Shown here piece after piece: positions 1-6,809 of a stretch of 8,090 nt of DNA (its first letter is position 1; each line of letters starts with the position of its first letter). This DNA is from Bacteriovoracaceae bacterium. GTDB taxonomy: Bacteria > Bdellovibrionota > UBA1018. A program made the translations under genes and the position numbers. Where the stretch lies: assembly GCA_023250755.1 (NCBI GenBank), contig JAHFAC010000073.1, positions 1 through 8,090 on the forward strand, read 5' to 3'. The notes under the pieces are model-generated. The model had not been told where the DNA came from, did no database searches, and saw nothing but the letters and a program-made list of their open reading frames with translations.

Positions 1-2194
1 TCTCGTAATCGAAGGGATCTCCTACATCCCGTCGAACGTCTTTCTGACGGGCATCCCGAAACTCGCATTCAAAGACAATCGCGTCTTCGGGGTTTTCGAC
101 ACACGGGGTGAAGCGCCCAGAGCCTACTCGCCCATCTCTGAACTCGGCCTATACTTTAATGACACTCGCTATCTTTCTACATGGGAAACTACCTTCAATG
201 GAACCACTCCCGTCGCACTGTCACATGAACTGAGATATAGCGGAAGCACTTTGGTTTTATCCATGACTAATCGGGACATCCCGAAGATTCAAGGGCAAGA
301 AAAAATTCCACGAGACACCTTTTTGATCCGGCGCATCTTATCGCTCGTAAATGATACCCTTTATGAAATCTTAGCCATTCGAAATTTTGATACTCAACAT
401 CACGTAATCCAAATCGAGCAGTGGGCGGGAAGTCGGTTTGATGACATATTCGAAGTCCGCGGATACATTCGTCCAAAAAGAGGTCGGATGCTGACTCCAC
501 AAGAATTTGTGTCTAACGATCTCGAAGTCACCCTCCTTCAATACGAGGGCCTCGATCAGAAAATCAGAAAAACATTTATCCATCGGTTATTTAAATCAGA
601 AAAAATCAGGCTCTCACCCAGCCTTGCCGGTTACTTCACTCGTGTTGAAGTTCCGACTAAGATGGACGTTTACTTGAAATCCATCATTTCATTTGACTCT
701 CCCAATGATGGAAAGCTGAAAAACCGATATTTTGCCCATTTAAGCACTCAAGACGCAATGGAGTTGGTCTCCAAAAATAGCAGAAAATCACTGAGCAATG
801 GGCCCGTCTTCCAAACTGACAACGCGATTTTAAACCGATCGATTCAAAATGCACAGACAGACATCGACACTTTACTCACGGTTGAGGACACGGATCTAGT
901 CTATCCTTATGCTGGGATTCCCTGGTTCTCAGCTCCCTTCGGCAGGGACGGGATCATTACTGCCTACCAAATGTTGCCCTGGCAACCTGAATTGGCTCGT
1001 GGCGTCCTGGAACTCGGGACAAAAGTGGATGATTTTACCGATGAACAACCTGGAAAAGTTTTTCACGAACTCAGACATGGAGAAATGTCCAATACGCGCG
1101 AGGTCCCCTTTATTCCTTACTACGGCTCAGTAGACGCAACCCCTCTGAGCTTGATTCTTCTTCATGAATACATCACCTGGTCCATGGATCTTAAGCGCCT
1201 TCAAGTGTGGTGGCCATATGCCCTAAAAGCTCTAGCGTGGATGGAAAAATGGGGAGATTTTGACGAGGACGGGTTTATTGAATACTCCAAGCAATCCCCA
1301 ACAGGCCTCATCAACCAAGGATGGAAAGACTCTCATAACTCCATCGCTCATGCAGACGGCCGTTTAGCAGAGGCTCCCATCCGACTTTGCGAAGTCCAAG
1401 GATACGCCTTCAGAGCAAAAATGGGGATGGCAAGTCTGGCGCGTCTTCTCGGAAAAACAGACCTTGCCTCTCGCCTCAGACTCGAGGCTCTGCATTTGAA
1501 AGCTCATTTTCTCGAGTCTTTTTGGGAGCCACGGAAAAAATTTATCCATCTCGCACTAGATGGTGATTCTGTTCCGTGCAATGTTCTTTCGTCAAACATG
1601 GGGCACTGCCTCTGGACACAAATCTTACCCCCAGAATACGCTTCCGATGTCATCAAACACTTGATGTCGGACTCGATGTTCAATGGATACGGAATCCGAA
1701 CTTTGGCTGATACAGAGACGGCTTACAATCCCATGAGCTATCACAATGGCTCGATCTGGCCGCATGACAACTCGATCATTCTCGAGGGCTTTCGAAATTA
1801 TGGAGATCTGGAATCCCTCGAAAAACTCGCTAACGCTTTCATTAATCTGCTTGAAACGAGTCGTGACTTTAGACTGCCTGAATTGTTTTGTGGATTCAGA
1901 AGAAGAGGAGATGAACCCCCCGTCCCTTACGAGGTCGCTTGTAAACCTCAAGCATGGGCTGCGGGTTCCCTTTTTCTGATGCTCAAATCAATGCTGGGTA
2001 TCTCCATGGACGTAGATCAAACACACGTCGTGATCCACTCACCGGTCCTTACCCCTCGAGTGAGTCATATCGAAATCAAGCAACTCAGAGGCCGGGATTG
2101 GGAAATGGATCTTCTTTTTGAGCGAACGCCCCACGGCACCACCGTCAACGTGACACGCAAAACAGGAAACGTCAGGGTCCTGACGGTAAAATAA
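1..2194 (+). CDS. amylo-alpha-1,6-glucosidase (glycogen debranching type), 5' end outside the window
   Basis: Predicted cytoplasmic glycosidase removing alpha-1,6-linked glucose from glycogen or related glucans. The reading frame is open from base 2, so the start lies upstream; about 730 codons are visible, close to full length for the family (roughly 700-740). An N-terminal debranching domain (GDE_N_bis type) is marked by GLYFNDTRYLS at about 149-178. The C-terminal alpha/alpha-barrel catalytic domain carries APFGRDGII (about 929-955), DEQPGKVFHE, YYGSVDATPL, NQGWKDS (about 1312-1332), HNGSIWPHD (about 1743-1769) and YEVACKPQAW near 1930-1959. These blocks in this order are characteristic of COG3408 proteins. 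A TTG at 251 is only an internal codon, since family sequence continues upstream of it. The gene ends 36 bases before the next one on the same strand. No other glycogen gene is visible, so the substrate is inferred from family alone; some relatives may act on other oligosaccharides. Confidence 0.92.
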   Translation, partial: LVIEGISYIPSNVFLTGIPKLAFKDNRVFGVFDTRGEAPRAYSPISELGLYFNDTRYLSTWETTFNGTTPVALSHELRYSGSTLVLSMTNRDIPKIQGQEKIPRDTFLIRRILSLVNDTLYEILAIRNFDTQHHVIQIEQWAGSRFDDIFEVRGYIRPKRGRMLTPQEFVSNDLEVTLLQYEGLDQKIRKTFIHRLFKSEKIRLSPSLAGYFTRVEVPTKMDVYLKSIISFDSPNDGKLKNRYFAHLSTQDAMELVSKNSRKSLSNGPVFQTDNAILNRSIQNAQTDIDTLLTVEDTDLVYPYAGIPWFSAPFGRDGIITAYQMLPWQPELARGVLELGTKVDDFTDEQPGKVFHELRHGEMSNTREVPFIPYYGSVDATPLSLILLHEYITWSMDLKRLQVWWPYALKALAWMEKWGDFDEDGFIEYSKQSPTGLINQGWKDSHNSIAHADGRLAEAPIRLCEVQGYAFRAKMGMASLARLLGKTDLASRLRLEALHLKAHFLESFWEPRKKFIHLALDGDSVPCNVLSSNMGHCLWTQILPPEYASDVIKHLMSDSMFNGYGIRTLADTETAYNPMSYHNGSIWPHDNSIILEGFRNYGDLESLEKLANAFINLLETSRDFRLPELFCGFRRRGDEPPVPYEVACKPQAWAAGSLFLMLKSMLGISMDVDQTHVVIHSPVLTPRVSHIEIKQLRGRDWEMDLLFERTPHGTTVNVTRKTGNVRVLTVK
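2170..2185. repeat. perfect 7-bp inverted repeat at the 3' end of the glucosidase gene
   Basis: CGTCAGG, a 2-base GT centre, then CCTGACG form a perfect inverted repeat inside the last codons of the glucosidase. It could fold into a hairpin in the mRNA (six pairs with a four-base loop). The following bases are GTAAAATAAG, with no T-run, so it does not qualify as an intrinsic terminator. It might protect the 3' end of the message or be coincidental. Confidence 0.35.
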
Positions 2195-2230
2195 GCTGAG
2201 ACTCCTTGACTCATGCTAAACTGATGGAGA

Positions 2231-3025
2231 ATGCTCCTGCTCTGGTATGTCTTACTTAATTTTTTGCATCCCAACTCCTCACTCGCCGGAGTAACTCCCA
2301 GCCTGCCTTTTGATCCCTCACAGTATGCCGACTTAAATGCACTGATTGGATCCGAAATTTCATCAGCGGTCATCAAAGCAGTGGGCTTTACCTTTGACCA
2401 TAAACCCTACGAACCCGCCACACCGCTTGGAACAAAAATCGGCCTCGATCTGGGTCTTGAGCTGAGCCTCATTCAGCTCCCATCCGACCTAGGACCTGCT
2501 CTTGAAAAAGCAGGACCTTTGGCAGGAAGCGTGACTTTGCCTCCGTTCATCCCGCTTCCCCGATTTCATCTTCACAAGGGCCTCGGCCCTTTTGTCGATC
2601 TTGGATTATCCGCGATTTGGTTTCAGGGAATGCGTTTGTATGGAGGAGATATCAAAACCGTTCTCTATAATCCTGAAGAGGGCGGCATCACCAGCGCAAT
2701 GCGATTTTGCTATTCTCTTTCTAATATCGGATTTGCCAGCAGCAAGACTATTTCAACTCAACTACTCTTCTCACGAGCCGTGGGCTTTGGAGATCCCTAT
2801 TTTGGAGTGGGTTATCAGGTTGCTGTGGGAAGCATCGAATTTCCGCTCGACCTCGGAAACGGAATCAGCACCACCCTCAAAGGAAGCGATCGCGCAACCG
2901 CTTACACCGCCTTTATGGGGCTTCAGCTCAAAGCAGCCGTACTCGGCCTGCAAATCACTCTTGAAGGCAGCTACAGCTCCGTAGGAATGGACACCTTAGG
3001 AACCAAGATCGGCCTGGGATTTTGA
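2231..3025 (+). CDS. exported hypothetical protein, probable outer-membrane beta-barrel
   Basis: I do not recognise the family. The 264-residue product begins with a hydrophobic stretch (residues 2-12) and a plausible signal peptidase I site after SSLA (residue 19), although the usual N-terminal lysine or arginine is absent. The rest is rich in Gly, Leu, Ser and aromatic residues, with alternating stretches that look like beta-strands (GLDLGLELSLIQLP, GPFVDLGLSAIWFQGMRLYGG, YFGVGYQVAVGSIEFPLDLG, LQLKAAVLGLQITLEGSYSS). It ends in Phe, as many outer-membrane barrels do. A Pro-rich segment lies at about 99-112. LGTKIGL occurs twice, at 66-72 and 256-262. ATG 2231 is the only usable start, because an in-frame TGA lies at 2222-2224; a GGAG sits only one base away, too close for a normal ribosome-binding site. 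It follows the glucosidase by 36 bases and could share its transcript. The outer-membrane location is inferred from composition. Confidence 0.7.
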   Translation: MLLLWYVLLNFLHPNSSLAGVTPSLPFDPSQYADLNALIGSEISSAVIKAVGFTFDHKPYEPATPLGTKIGLDLGLELSLIQLPSDLGPALEKAGPLAGSVTLPPFIPLPRFHLHKGLGPFVDLGLSAIWFQGMRLYGGDIKTVLYNPEEGGITSAMRFCYSLSNIGFASSKTISTQLLFSRAVGFGDPYFGVGYQVAVGSIEFPLDLGNGISTTLKGSDRATAYTAFMGLQLKAAVLGLQITLEGSYSSVGMDTLGTKIGLGF

Positions 3026-3069
3026 CTTTGGCTGCTATCAGTTCTTTTCATGGTCGTCCTACAGGCCTA

Positions 3070-3354
3070 TTACGCTATCTTCAGTCTCACGCTTAAGCCG
3101 AGGCTCTGCACAATATCAATTAGTCGATCCGTTGATATGTGGGTCGTATTACCGTTCAAAATAGCTGTGATGACGGTCCTGCCAACTCCGGCCCGTGACG
3201 CGGCCTCGGCATGTGTTAGTCTTTTTCCTTCTACGGCCTTTTTGATTGCAACGACAAGGTCAGTTCGCATCTCAACCTTGGCGGCTTCACCCTTGGGTAA
3301 TTTCAGGATCTTCGCTAATTCTTTCATGTTTTTTGCTTCGGTATAATTCTTCAT
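3070..3354 (-). CDS. XRE-family helix-turn-helix antitoxin (HigA-like)
   Basis: A 94-residue DNA-binding protein expected to bind and neutralise a HigB/RelE-type toxin and to repress the operon. The helix-turn-helix spans about residues 46-71: LTHAEAASRAGV gives helices 1-2 and GRTVITAILNGN the recognition helix, followed by ISTDRLIDIVQSLGLSVRLKI. This pattern is typical of short XRE antitoxins paired with Gp49-like (DUF891) toxins. The N-terminal 30 residues (ELAKILKLPKGEAAKVEMRTDLVVAI) also fit that class. A GGAG lies five bases before the ATG. The start overlaps the toxin's original stop codon as ATGA, the translational coupling usual in toxin-first modules. The gene is intact although the upstream toxin gene is broken. 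It converges with the outer-membrane-like gene, 44 bases apart, with no clear terminator between them. HigA-like is a family-level assignment; the exact subfamily cannot be set without a search. Confidence 0.85.
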   Translation of the reverse strand: MKNYTEAKNMKELAKILKLPKGEAAKVEMRTDLVVAIKKAVEGKRLTHAEAASRAGVGRTVITAILNGNTTHISTDRLIDIVQSLGLSVRLKIA

Positions 3355-3670
3355 AACATCTCCATCAGGCGCCTCTGGCCAGTTTCGATTTCGATCTTTG
3401 GCGTTTCCTGCGTCTTTTTCTTGAACGCATGAAAAATCAGAATTGCGGCGCGAAACTTTACAAAATAAAAATTCAAAATTGGCCTACAGCATTCTTGATT
3501 CGCAGCTCGTGGACGCCGTGAGCGACACTAGGCATTGGTCTGCTCATCGGAAGTCCAAGAGACTCACCTTTGGCAACTAGGCCAAGAAGTTCCACAACCT
3601 TAGCCCTTGTAAAAACATCCATCCCTTCCAATTCCTTTTCAACCTTCTTATGAAAACGGATGGGTTTCAT
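3351..3670 (-). pseudogene. HigB/Gp49-like toxin gene, inactivated by a stop codon and a frameshift
   Basis: From ATG 3670 the frame encodes 65 residues starting MKPIRFHKKVEKELEGMD and including HELRIKNAVGQF, the first part of a RelE/HigB-like ribosome-dependent mRNA interferase. It then stops at TGA (3473-3475). In the shifted frame the family C-terminus continues: FYFVKFRAAILIFHAFKK, then KTQETPKIEIETGQRRL and a final MEML, ending in a stop that overlaps the antitoxin ATG as ATGA. Family relatives read GQ(F/Y)R followed by a hydrophobic strand. The sequence fits an ancestral CGA-ATT-TTT-TAT with two lesions: C to T making TGA, and loss of one T from a T6 run (now five, at 3467-3471 as A5 on the plus strand). 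The intact protein would be about 106 residues. No normal ribosome-binding site precedes the start, and the candidate promoter leaves a leader of only about nine bases. The two-lesion reconstruction is inference; the stop and the displaced C-terminal frame are visible directly. Confidence 0.85.
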
Positions 3671-3684
3671 CTCATGGGTAATGA

Positions 3685-3702
3685 TGTCATAAATTTATGA
3701 CA
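3685..3702. promoter_or_regulatory. 18-bp perfect palindrome, candidate operator of the HigB/HigA-like locus
   Basis: TGTCATAAATTTATGACA is a perfect self-complementary sequence with no spacer, lying 14 bases upstream of the toxin start codon. Small XRE antitoxins repress their own operons by binding such palindromes over the promoter. It overlaps the candidate -10 element on the minus strand. It is also the left boundary of the stretch that separates the two divergent loci. Binding by the HigA-like protein is inferred from position. Confidence 0.6.
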
Positions 3703-3714
3703 AACACAAGACAA
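3686..3714 (-). promoter_or_regulatory. candidate sigma70-type promoter for the HigB/HigA-like locus
   Basis: On the minus strand TTGTCT (plus-strand 3709-3714) is followed after 17 bases by TATGAC (3686-3691); each hexamer matches the consensus at four of six positions. The -10 lies within the perfect palindrome, so a repressor bound there would block it. The predicted start of transcription, near 3679, leaves about nine leader bases before the toxin ATG, which is short. Confidence 0.4.
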
Positions 3715-3752
3715 ATTTCTGCATGCGTGAGATTACGCCGCACAACTATTTC

Positions 3753-3783
3753 TGGACACGAGCGCATATTTTTAGTATATACT
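3753..3783 (+). promoter_or_regulatory. candidate promoter with AGTATATACT palindrome ahead of the BrnA-like gene
   Basis: TGGACA (3753-3758, five of six to consensus) is followed after 17 bases by TATATA (3776-3781), or after 19 by TATACT (3778-3783, five of six). The -10 region sits in the perfect 10-bp palindrome AGTATATACT (3774-3783). Ribbon-helix-helix antitoxins such as BrnA bind short palindromes over their own promoter, so this could be the operator. The alternatives in spacing make the call tentative. Confidence 0.35.
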
Positions 3784-3791
3784 GAAAATGA

Positions 3792-3938
3792 GGTTCGATT
3801 GGGGAGTCTGATAAGGGCATACTTGTCGTGGTCTTTACGGTCCGGCAACCAGGGAATGTGTACCGACTCATCAGCGCCCGCCCAGCGAGCCGAAAGGAGA
3901 AAAAGAAATATGGCGAAAGAAAAAGAATTTCCATTTAA
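3792..3938 (+). pseudogene. BrnT-type toxin, C-terminal remnant
   Basis: In the frame set by the TAA at 3936-3938 the translation reads GSIGESDKGILVVVFTVR, then QPGNVYRLISARPAS, then RKEKKKYGERKRISI. The IG-S-G-LVVV-FT-R strand pair, the LISARPASRKE block and the following Tyr are the hallmark C-terminal half of BrnT, a RelE-fold ribonuclease toxin. Upstream the frame is closed by TGA at 3789-3791, and no BrnT N-terminal half (normally about 50 residues with a KHGVSF-like block) is recognisable in the 100 bases before it. No start codon with a ribosome-binding site serves this fragment. It overlaps the brnA start by 29 bases, as expected for brnTA operons. The remnant therefore seems to be a toxin gene that lost its 5' half by deletion or rearrangement. 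A frameshift instead of deletion is possible: the neighbouring frame shows ENEVR just before IGES. A functional toxin is unlikely. Confidence 0.75.
3894..3899 (+). promoter_or_regulatory. ribosome-binding site fixing the brnA start
   Basis: AAGGAG lies ten bases before ATG 3910. It decides between this ATG and the in-frame ATG at 3697, which would add 71 residues of unrelated, low-quality sequence that runs over the toxin remnant. Confidence 0.75.
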
Positions 3939-4176
3939 GTCGGCCCGGCGGGTCACGGATGCGGAAGTGAAGGCCGCTCTCCAGGCGATTGAAAAAAAGC
4001 TTGGTGAAAAGCGCCCCAGCCGGGGTCGTCCTCCTAAGGGTGAGAAGGAGAAATACAGCCCCGTCTCCATCCGCCTCCATCCCAAAGTGCTTCAGTGGGC
4101 GAAACGCGAGGCCAAAAAGCGTGGCGTGGGTTATCAGACCATCATCAACGAGGTTTTATTGAAGAAGGCGGCCTGA
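3910..4176 (+). CDS. brnA: BrnA-type (CopG-like ribbon-helix-helix) antitoxin
   Basis: An 88-residue antitoxin and autorepressor expected to form a dimer through an N-terminal beta-strand of the ribbon-helix-helix fold, binding DNA and a BrnT toxin. The fold lies at the C-terminus: YSPVSIRLHPKVLQWAKREA (residues 49-68) gives the strand and first helix, and VGYQTIINEVLLKKAA (73-88) the second. The GYQT-IN-VL pattern is typical of BrnA. Before it is a basic linker with SRGRPPKGEKEK (37-48), whose RGRP core resembles an AT-hook and may add minor-groove contacts. The N-terminal part (MAKEKEFPFKSARRVTDAEV, 1-20) resembles the region that wraps the toxin in this family. The start is set by AAGGAG ten bases upstream. 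Only the C-terminal half of its toxin gene remains, overlapping its 5' end. The antitoxin itself appears intact, so it may persist as an orphan regulator. Confidence 0.82.
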   Translation: MAKEKEFPFKSARRVTDAEVKAALQAIEKKLGEKRPSRGRPPKGEKEKYSPVSIRLHPKVLQWAKREAKKRGVGYQTIINEVLLKKAA

Positions 4177-4311
4177 CGCTGGAGCTTGTCCCTGGCTTAC
4201 TAGCAAAGGCTCGATTTGTACCGAACCCGTGGAACGTGAGAATAGATTTTAAGCCACTGCTTTCTTCACCCAACCTTTTGCGCGATGCCCCGTGGCAGCG
4301 AGAACATCAGA

Positions 4312-4340
4312 GAAAGGCGCGGTCGCGCCCCACCTTTTTT
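4312..4340. terminator. possible bidirectional terminator between brnA and fusA
   Basis: GGCGCG (4316-4321), a two-base GT centre and CGCGCC (4324-4329) form a GC-rich perfect inverted repeat. Reading plus, it is followed by CCACC and then six T (4335-4340); reading minus, it is followed by TTTCTCTG. The minus-strand hairpin lies about ten bases past the fusA stop. The T-run on the plus side is offset by five bases, so efficiency in that direction is uncertain. Convergent genes often share such a hairpin. Confidence 0.5.
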
Positions 4341-6447
4341 ACTTGCTCTCTTTGGCTCTCTTCTCATGGTGCTTCTTGACCATCTCTTCCTGCATTCCGC
4401 GTGGAACGGGTGAATACTTCAAGAATTCCATCGTGAATTCACCCTTACCTTGGGTTGCAGAACGAAGATCCGTAGAGTAGCCGAACATTTCGGTGAGTGG
4501 CACCTCAGCCTCGATGACACAATAACCCTCATTGGTCTGGCTATTCAGAATCATGCCGCGGCGCTGATTAATCTGGCCCATCACAGAACCCTGAAATTCT
4601 TCAGGAGCTGAAGTCTCAAGTTTCATGATCGGCTCAAGAACCGTGGCGCCTGCCTTTTCATAACCTTCACGAAATCCCATAATGGCAGCCGTCTTAAACG
4701 CTTGTTCAGAAGAGTCCACATCGTGGTAAGCACCATCGTTCAAAACAACGCGTACCCCGACAATTGGAAAACCAATCAAGCGACCCTCTTTAATGGCCTC
4801 TTGAAATCCCTTATCGCAAGCGGGAATGAACTCTCGCGGAATTGAGCCTCCCACGATATCATCCACAAACTCATAAGCGACAGCCGAGTCCGCTGGGAGC
4901 GGCTCGATATAACCAATGACGCGGCCGAATTGACCCGCTCCACCGGTCTGCTTTTTGTGGGTGTAATTGTAATCTCCACGCTTAGTAATAGTCTCGCGGA
5001 AAGCCACCTGGGGCTTGCCCACCACCACTTCACAATTATATTCGCGCTTGATGCGCTCGCAGTAAATTTCCAAATGAAGCTCGCCCATCCCACTGATAAT
5101 CGTTTCATTGGACTCTTCATCCCGGTGCTCTCGAAATGTCGGGTCTTCTTTGGTAAATTTATTCAGTGCTTTTGAAAAATTATTCTGACTCGCCTTGTCC
5201 TTAGGCGCAATGGCCAGTGAAATAACCGCGTTGGGAACATACATAGAGGTCATGGTGTATTTCACGGTCCCGTCATTAAAGGTGTCGCCCGAAGCGCAAT
5301 CCACGCCGAACATCGCCACGATATCCCCAGCTTGGGCTACTTCGACATCATTCATCTCATCGGCGTGCATATGAACCAGGCGTGGGACCTTCACCTTTTT
5401 GTCGTTATTCGAATTGAAAATGAAATCGCCTTTATTCACCGTCCCCTGATAAATCCGCATGTACGTCAACTGTCCATAGCGACCCTCGTCGAGCTTAAAC
5501 GCCAGCCCCACAAAAGGTTTCTTGGCATCGGACTCCAAAACCACTTTCGCCTCGTTGTTATTTTGGTCAAGCGCGATATTTTCGGACTCCGTAGGATTCG
5601 GCAGGTAATAAGTCACCGCATCCAGCAAGAGCTGCACACCCTTGTTCTTGTAGGCGGAGCCTGTCATGACCGGAATAAACTTTAAGCTCAAAGTCGCCTT
5701 GCGAATCGCCTTGCGAAACTCTTCGACGGTAACATCCTGACCCTCGAGATATTTTGTTCCGACATGATCATCAAACTCGCCAACCGCGGCAATCAAGTCT
5801 TCACGGTATTTCTTACATTCACTTACAATATCAGCCGGAATCTCTTCTTCACGGATGAACTCACCATTGTCGCCGTCGAAATAAAAGGCTCTCATCGTGA
5901 CCAGGTCCACAATCCCTTTAAACTGATCCTCAGCCCCAATCGGATAGGTAATCAGGTGTGCATTGTGATTGAGCTTTTCACGCAACATCTTGACTCCGCG
6001 AAAAGGATTTGCCCCCGCCCGATCCATTTTGTTGATAAAGCAAATTCGGGGAATCTTATAGCGCTTCATCTGACGATCCACCGTGATGGATTGAGACTGA
6101 ACGCCCGCGACCGAGCAGAGCACCAGGACAGCGCCATCCAAAACACGAAGGGCGCGCTCCACCTCAATGGTAAAATCGACGTGGCCGGGAGTGTCGATGA
6201 GATTGACGTTATAATCCTTCCATATACAGTACGTGGCGGCCGACTGAATGGTGATGCCTTTTTCACGCTCGAGATCCATGAAGTCCATGGTAGCCCCGAC
6301 GCCTGACTTGCCCTTCACTTCTTCAATTTTATGAATTTTTTTTGTATAAAAAAGAATGCGCTCAGAAAGGGTTGTTTTTCCTGAGTCAATATGTGCAGAA
6401 ATCCCGATGTTGCGAACCTTCTCAATTGGAACACCTTTGTCAGCCAT
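4339..6447 (-). CDS. fusA: elongation factor G, mitochondrial-EF-G1-like (spdEFG1) class
   Basis: Translational GTPase that moves tRNA and mRNA through the ribosome; 702 residues, full length. GTP-binding motifs are complete: AHIDSGKTT (18-26), switch I with [16 protein letters not shown] (about 57-72), DTPGH (85-89), NKMD (139-142) and GSA in [12 protein letters not shown]. Domain IV is marked by [13 protein letters not shown] and domain V ends in KYSPVP. The switch I and G' region features ([41 protein letters not shown]) match the class shared by mitochondrial EF-G1 and the spdEFG1 proteins of spirochaetes, planctomycetes and deltaproteobacteria, rather than ordinary bacterial EF-G with its TTD-x4-EQERGITI pattern. 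GAGGAG lies ten bases before the ATG. The gene stands alone, with no rpsG, rpsL or tuf beside it, as expected for a second EF-G gene. Relatives of this class are thought to do translocation while a partner copy does recycling; that role here is inferred. Confidence 0.95.
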   Translation of the reverse strand: MADKGVPIEKVRNIGISAHIDSGKTTLSERILFYTKKIHKIEEVKGKSGVGATMDFMDLEREKGITIQSAATYCIWKDYNVNLIDTPGHVDFTIEVERALRVLDGAVLVLCSVAGVQSQSITVDRQMKRYKIPRICFINKMDRAGANPFRGVKMLREKLNHNAHLITYPIGAEDQFKGIVDLVTMRAFYFDGDNGEFIREEEIPADIVSECKKYREDLIAAVGEFDDHVGTKYLEGQDVTVEEFRKAIRKATLSLKFIPVMTGSAYKNKGVQLLLDAVTYYLPNPTESENIALDQNNNEAKVVLESDAKKPFVGLAFKLDEGRYGQLTYMRIYQGTVNKGDFIFNSNNDKKVKVPRLVHMHADEMNDVEVAQAGDIVAMFGVDCASGDTFNDGTVKYTMTSMYVPNAVISLAIAPKDKASQNNFSKALNKFTKEDPTFREHRDEESNETIISGMGELHLEIYCERIKREYNCEVVVGKPQVAFRETITKRGDYNYTHKKQTGGAGQFGRVIGYIEPLPADSAVAYEFVDDIVGGSIPREFIPACDKGFQEAIKEGRLIGFPIVGVRVVLNDGAYHDVDSSEQAFKTAAIMGFREGYEKAGATVLEPIMKLETSAPEEFQGSVMGQINQRRGMILNSQTNEGYCVIEAEVPLTEMFGYSTDLRSATQGKGEFTMEFLKYSPVPRGMQEEMVKKHHEKRAKESK

Positions 6448-6809
6448 TTTTAACGATCTCCTCGAAAAGCCAAGTTGCTTCTTTTAGGCACTCTTCAACA
6501 ATCTGTGAATCCTGCCTTTTACCCAAACCTCTACCCAGAAATCAAGCGAAAGCGTCAAGAATACAAAGACAGAAGAAGTAACAGTTAATTTTTTTAGTTT
6601 AATAGCTTGAACCGACCTCACGCTCAGAACAACACTCATACGGAGTGTGATCTGGAATTTATTTACGGTAGGCAGGTAAAAGAGGAGAAGATCATGACTC
6701 ATTTCCTCTAGGCAAATTCCCTTAAACCCATAGCTCCACCCACCCAAAGCTGCTATCCTCTTTTTCTCAAAGAAAGGGCACCTATGCGTTTAATAAAGTG
6801 GGTGAGACC
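6448..6809. other. divergent intergenic region between fusA and orn
   Basis: About 362 bases with no supported full gene. It must hold the promoter of fusA on the minus strand and that of the orn cluster on the plus strand, but no sigma70 pair of good quality is clear in either direction. There is a small inverted repeat ACACTC-ATACG-GAGTGT (6632-6648) and an AT-rich run at 6584-6603. A minus-strand open frame across 6484-6747 has unsupported composition and no family resemblance. The plus-strand end contains the leader ORF ahead of orn. Confidence 0.6.
6458..6463 (-). promoter_or_regulatory. ribosome-binding site of fusA
   Basis: GAGGAG on the minus strand, ten bases before the fusA ATG at 6447; it supports this start over internal codons. 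Confidence 0.7.

Noticed and set aside
251..2194. TTG at 251 as the true start of the glucosidase
   Set aside because: The frame is open to base 2 and the upstream codons carry GLYFNDTRYLS, a conserved part of the N-terminal debranching domain.
2206..2222. Promoter TTGACT...TAAACT before the barrel-like gene
   Set aside because: The two elements are only five bases apart, so they cannot act as a -35/-10 pair.
3050..3346. A 98-codon plus-strand open frame opposite the HigA-like gene
   Set aside because: It is antisense to a gene with a clear helix-turn-helix, ribosome-binding site and operon overlap, and resembles nothing.
3473..3670. Programmed ribosomal frameshift in the HigB-like gene
   Set aside because: The codons before the stop, GGC-CAA-TTT-TGA, do not form a slippery heptamer, and the conserved Arg codon appears changed to a stop in addition to the frame change, which fits mutation better.
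3697..4176. A 159-residue version of the BrnA-like gene beginning at ATG 3697
   Set aside because: The extra 71 residues show no antitoxin features, run over the BrnT remnant in a different frame, and lack a ribosome-binding site; AAGGAG supports ATG 3910.
4177..4315. Possible tRNA or att-like remnant between brnA and fusA
   Set aside because: A GGTTCG stretch on the minus strand suggested a T-arm, but no acceptor pairing or cloverleaf could be built.
5764..6306. A 180-codon plus-strand open frame inside fusA
   Set aside because: It is antisense to a full-length, highly conserved EF-G and has no recognisable domain.
6632..6648. Inverted repeat ACACTC-ATACG-GAGTGT as a terminator or operator
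   Set aside because: The six-pair stem has no T-run and no clear promoter next to it; too weak to call separately.
6484..6747. An 87-codon minus-strand open frame upstream of fusA
   Set aside because: It has no family resemblance or ribosome-binding site and occupies the space where both divergent promoters must lie.
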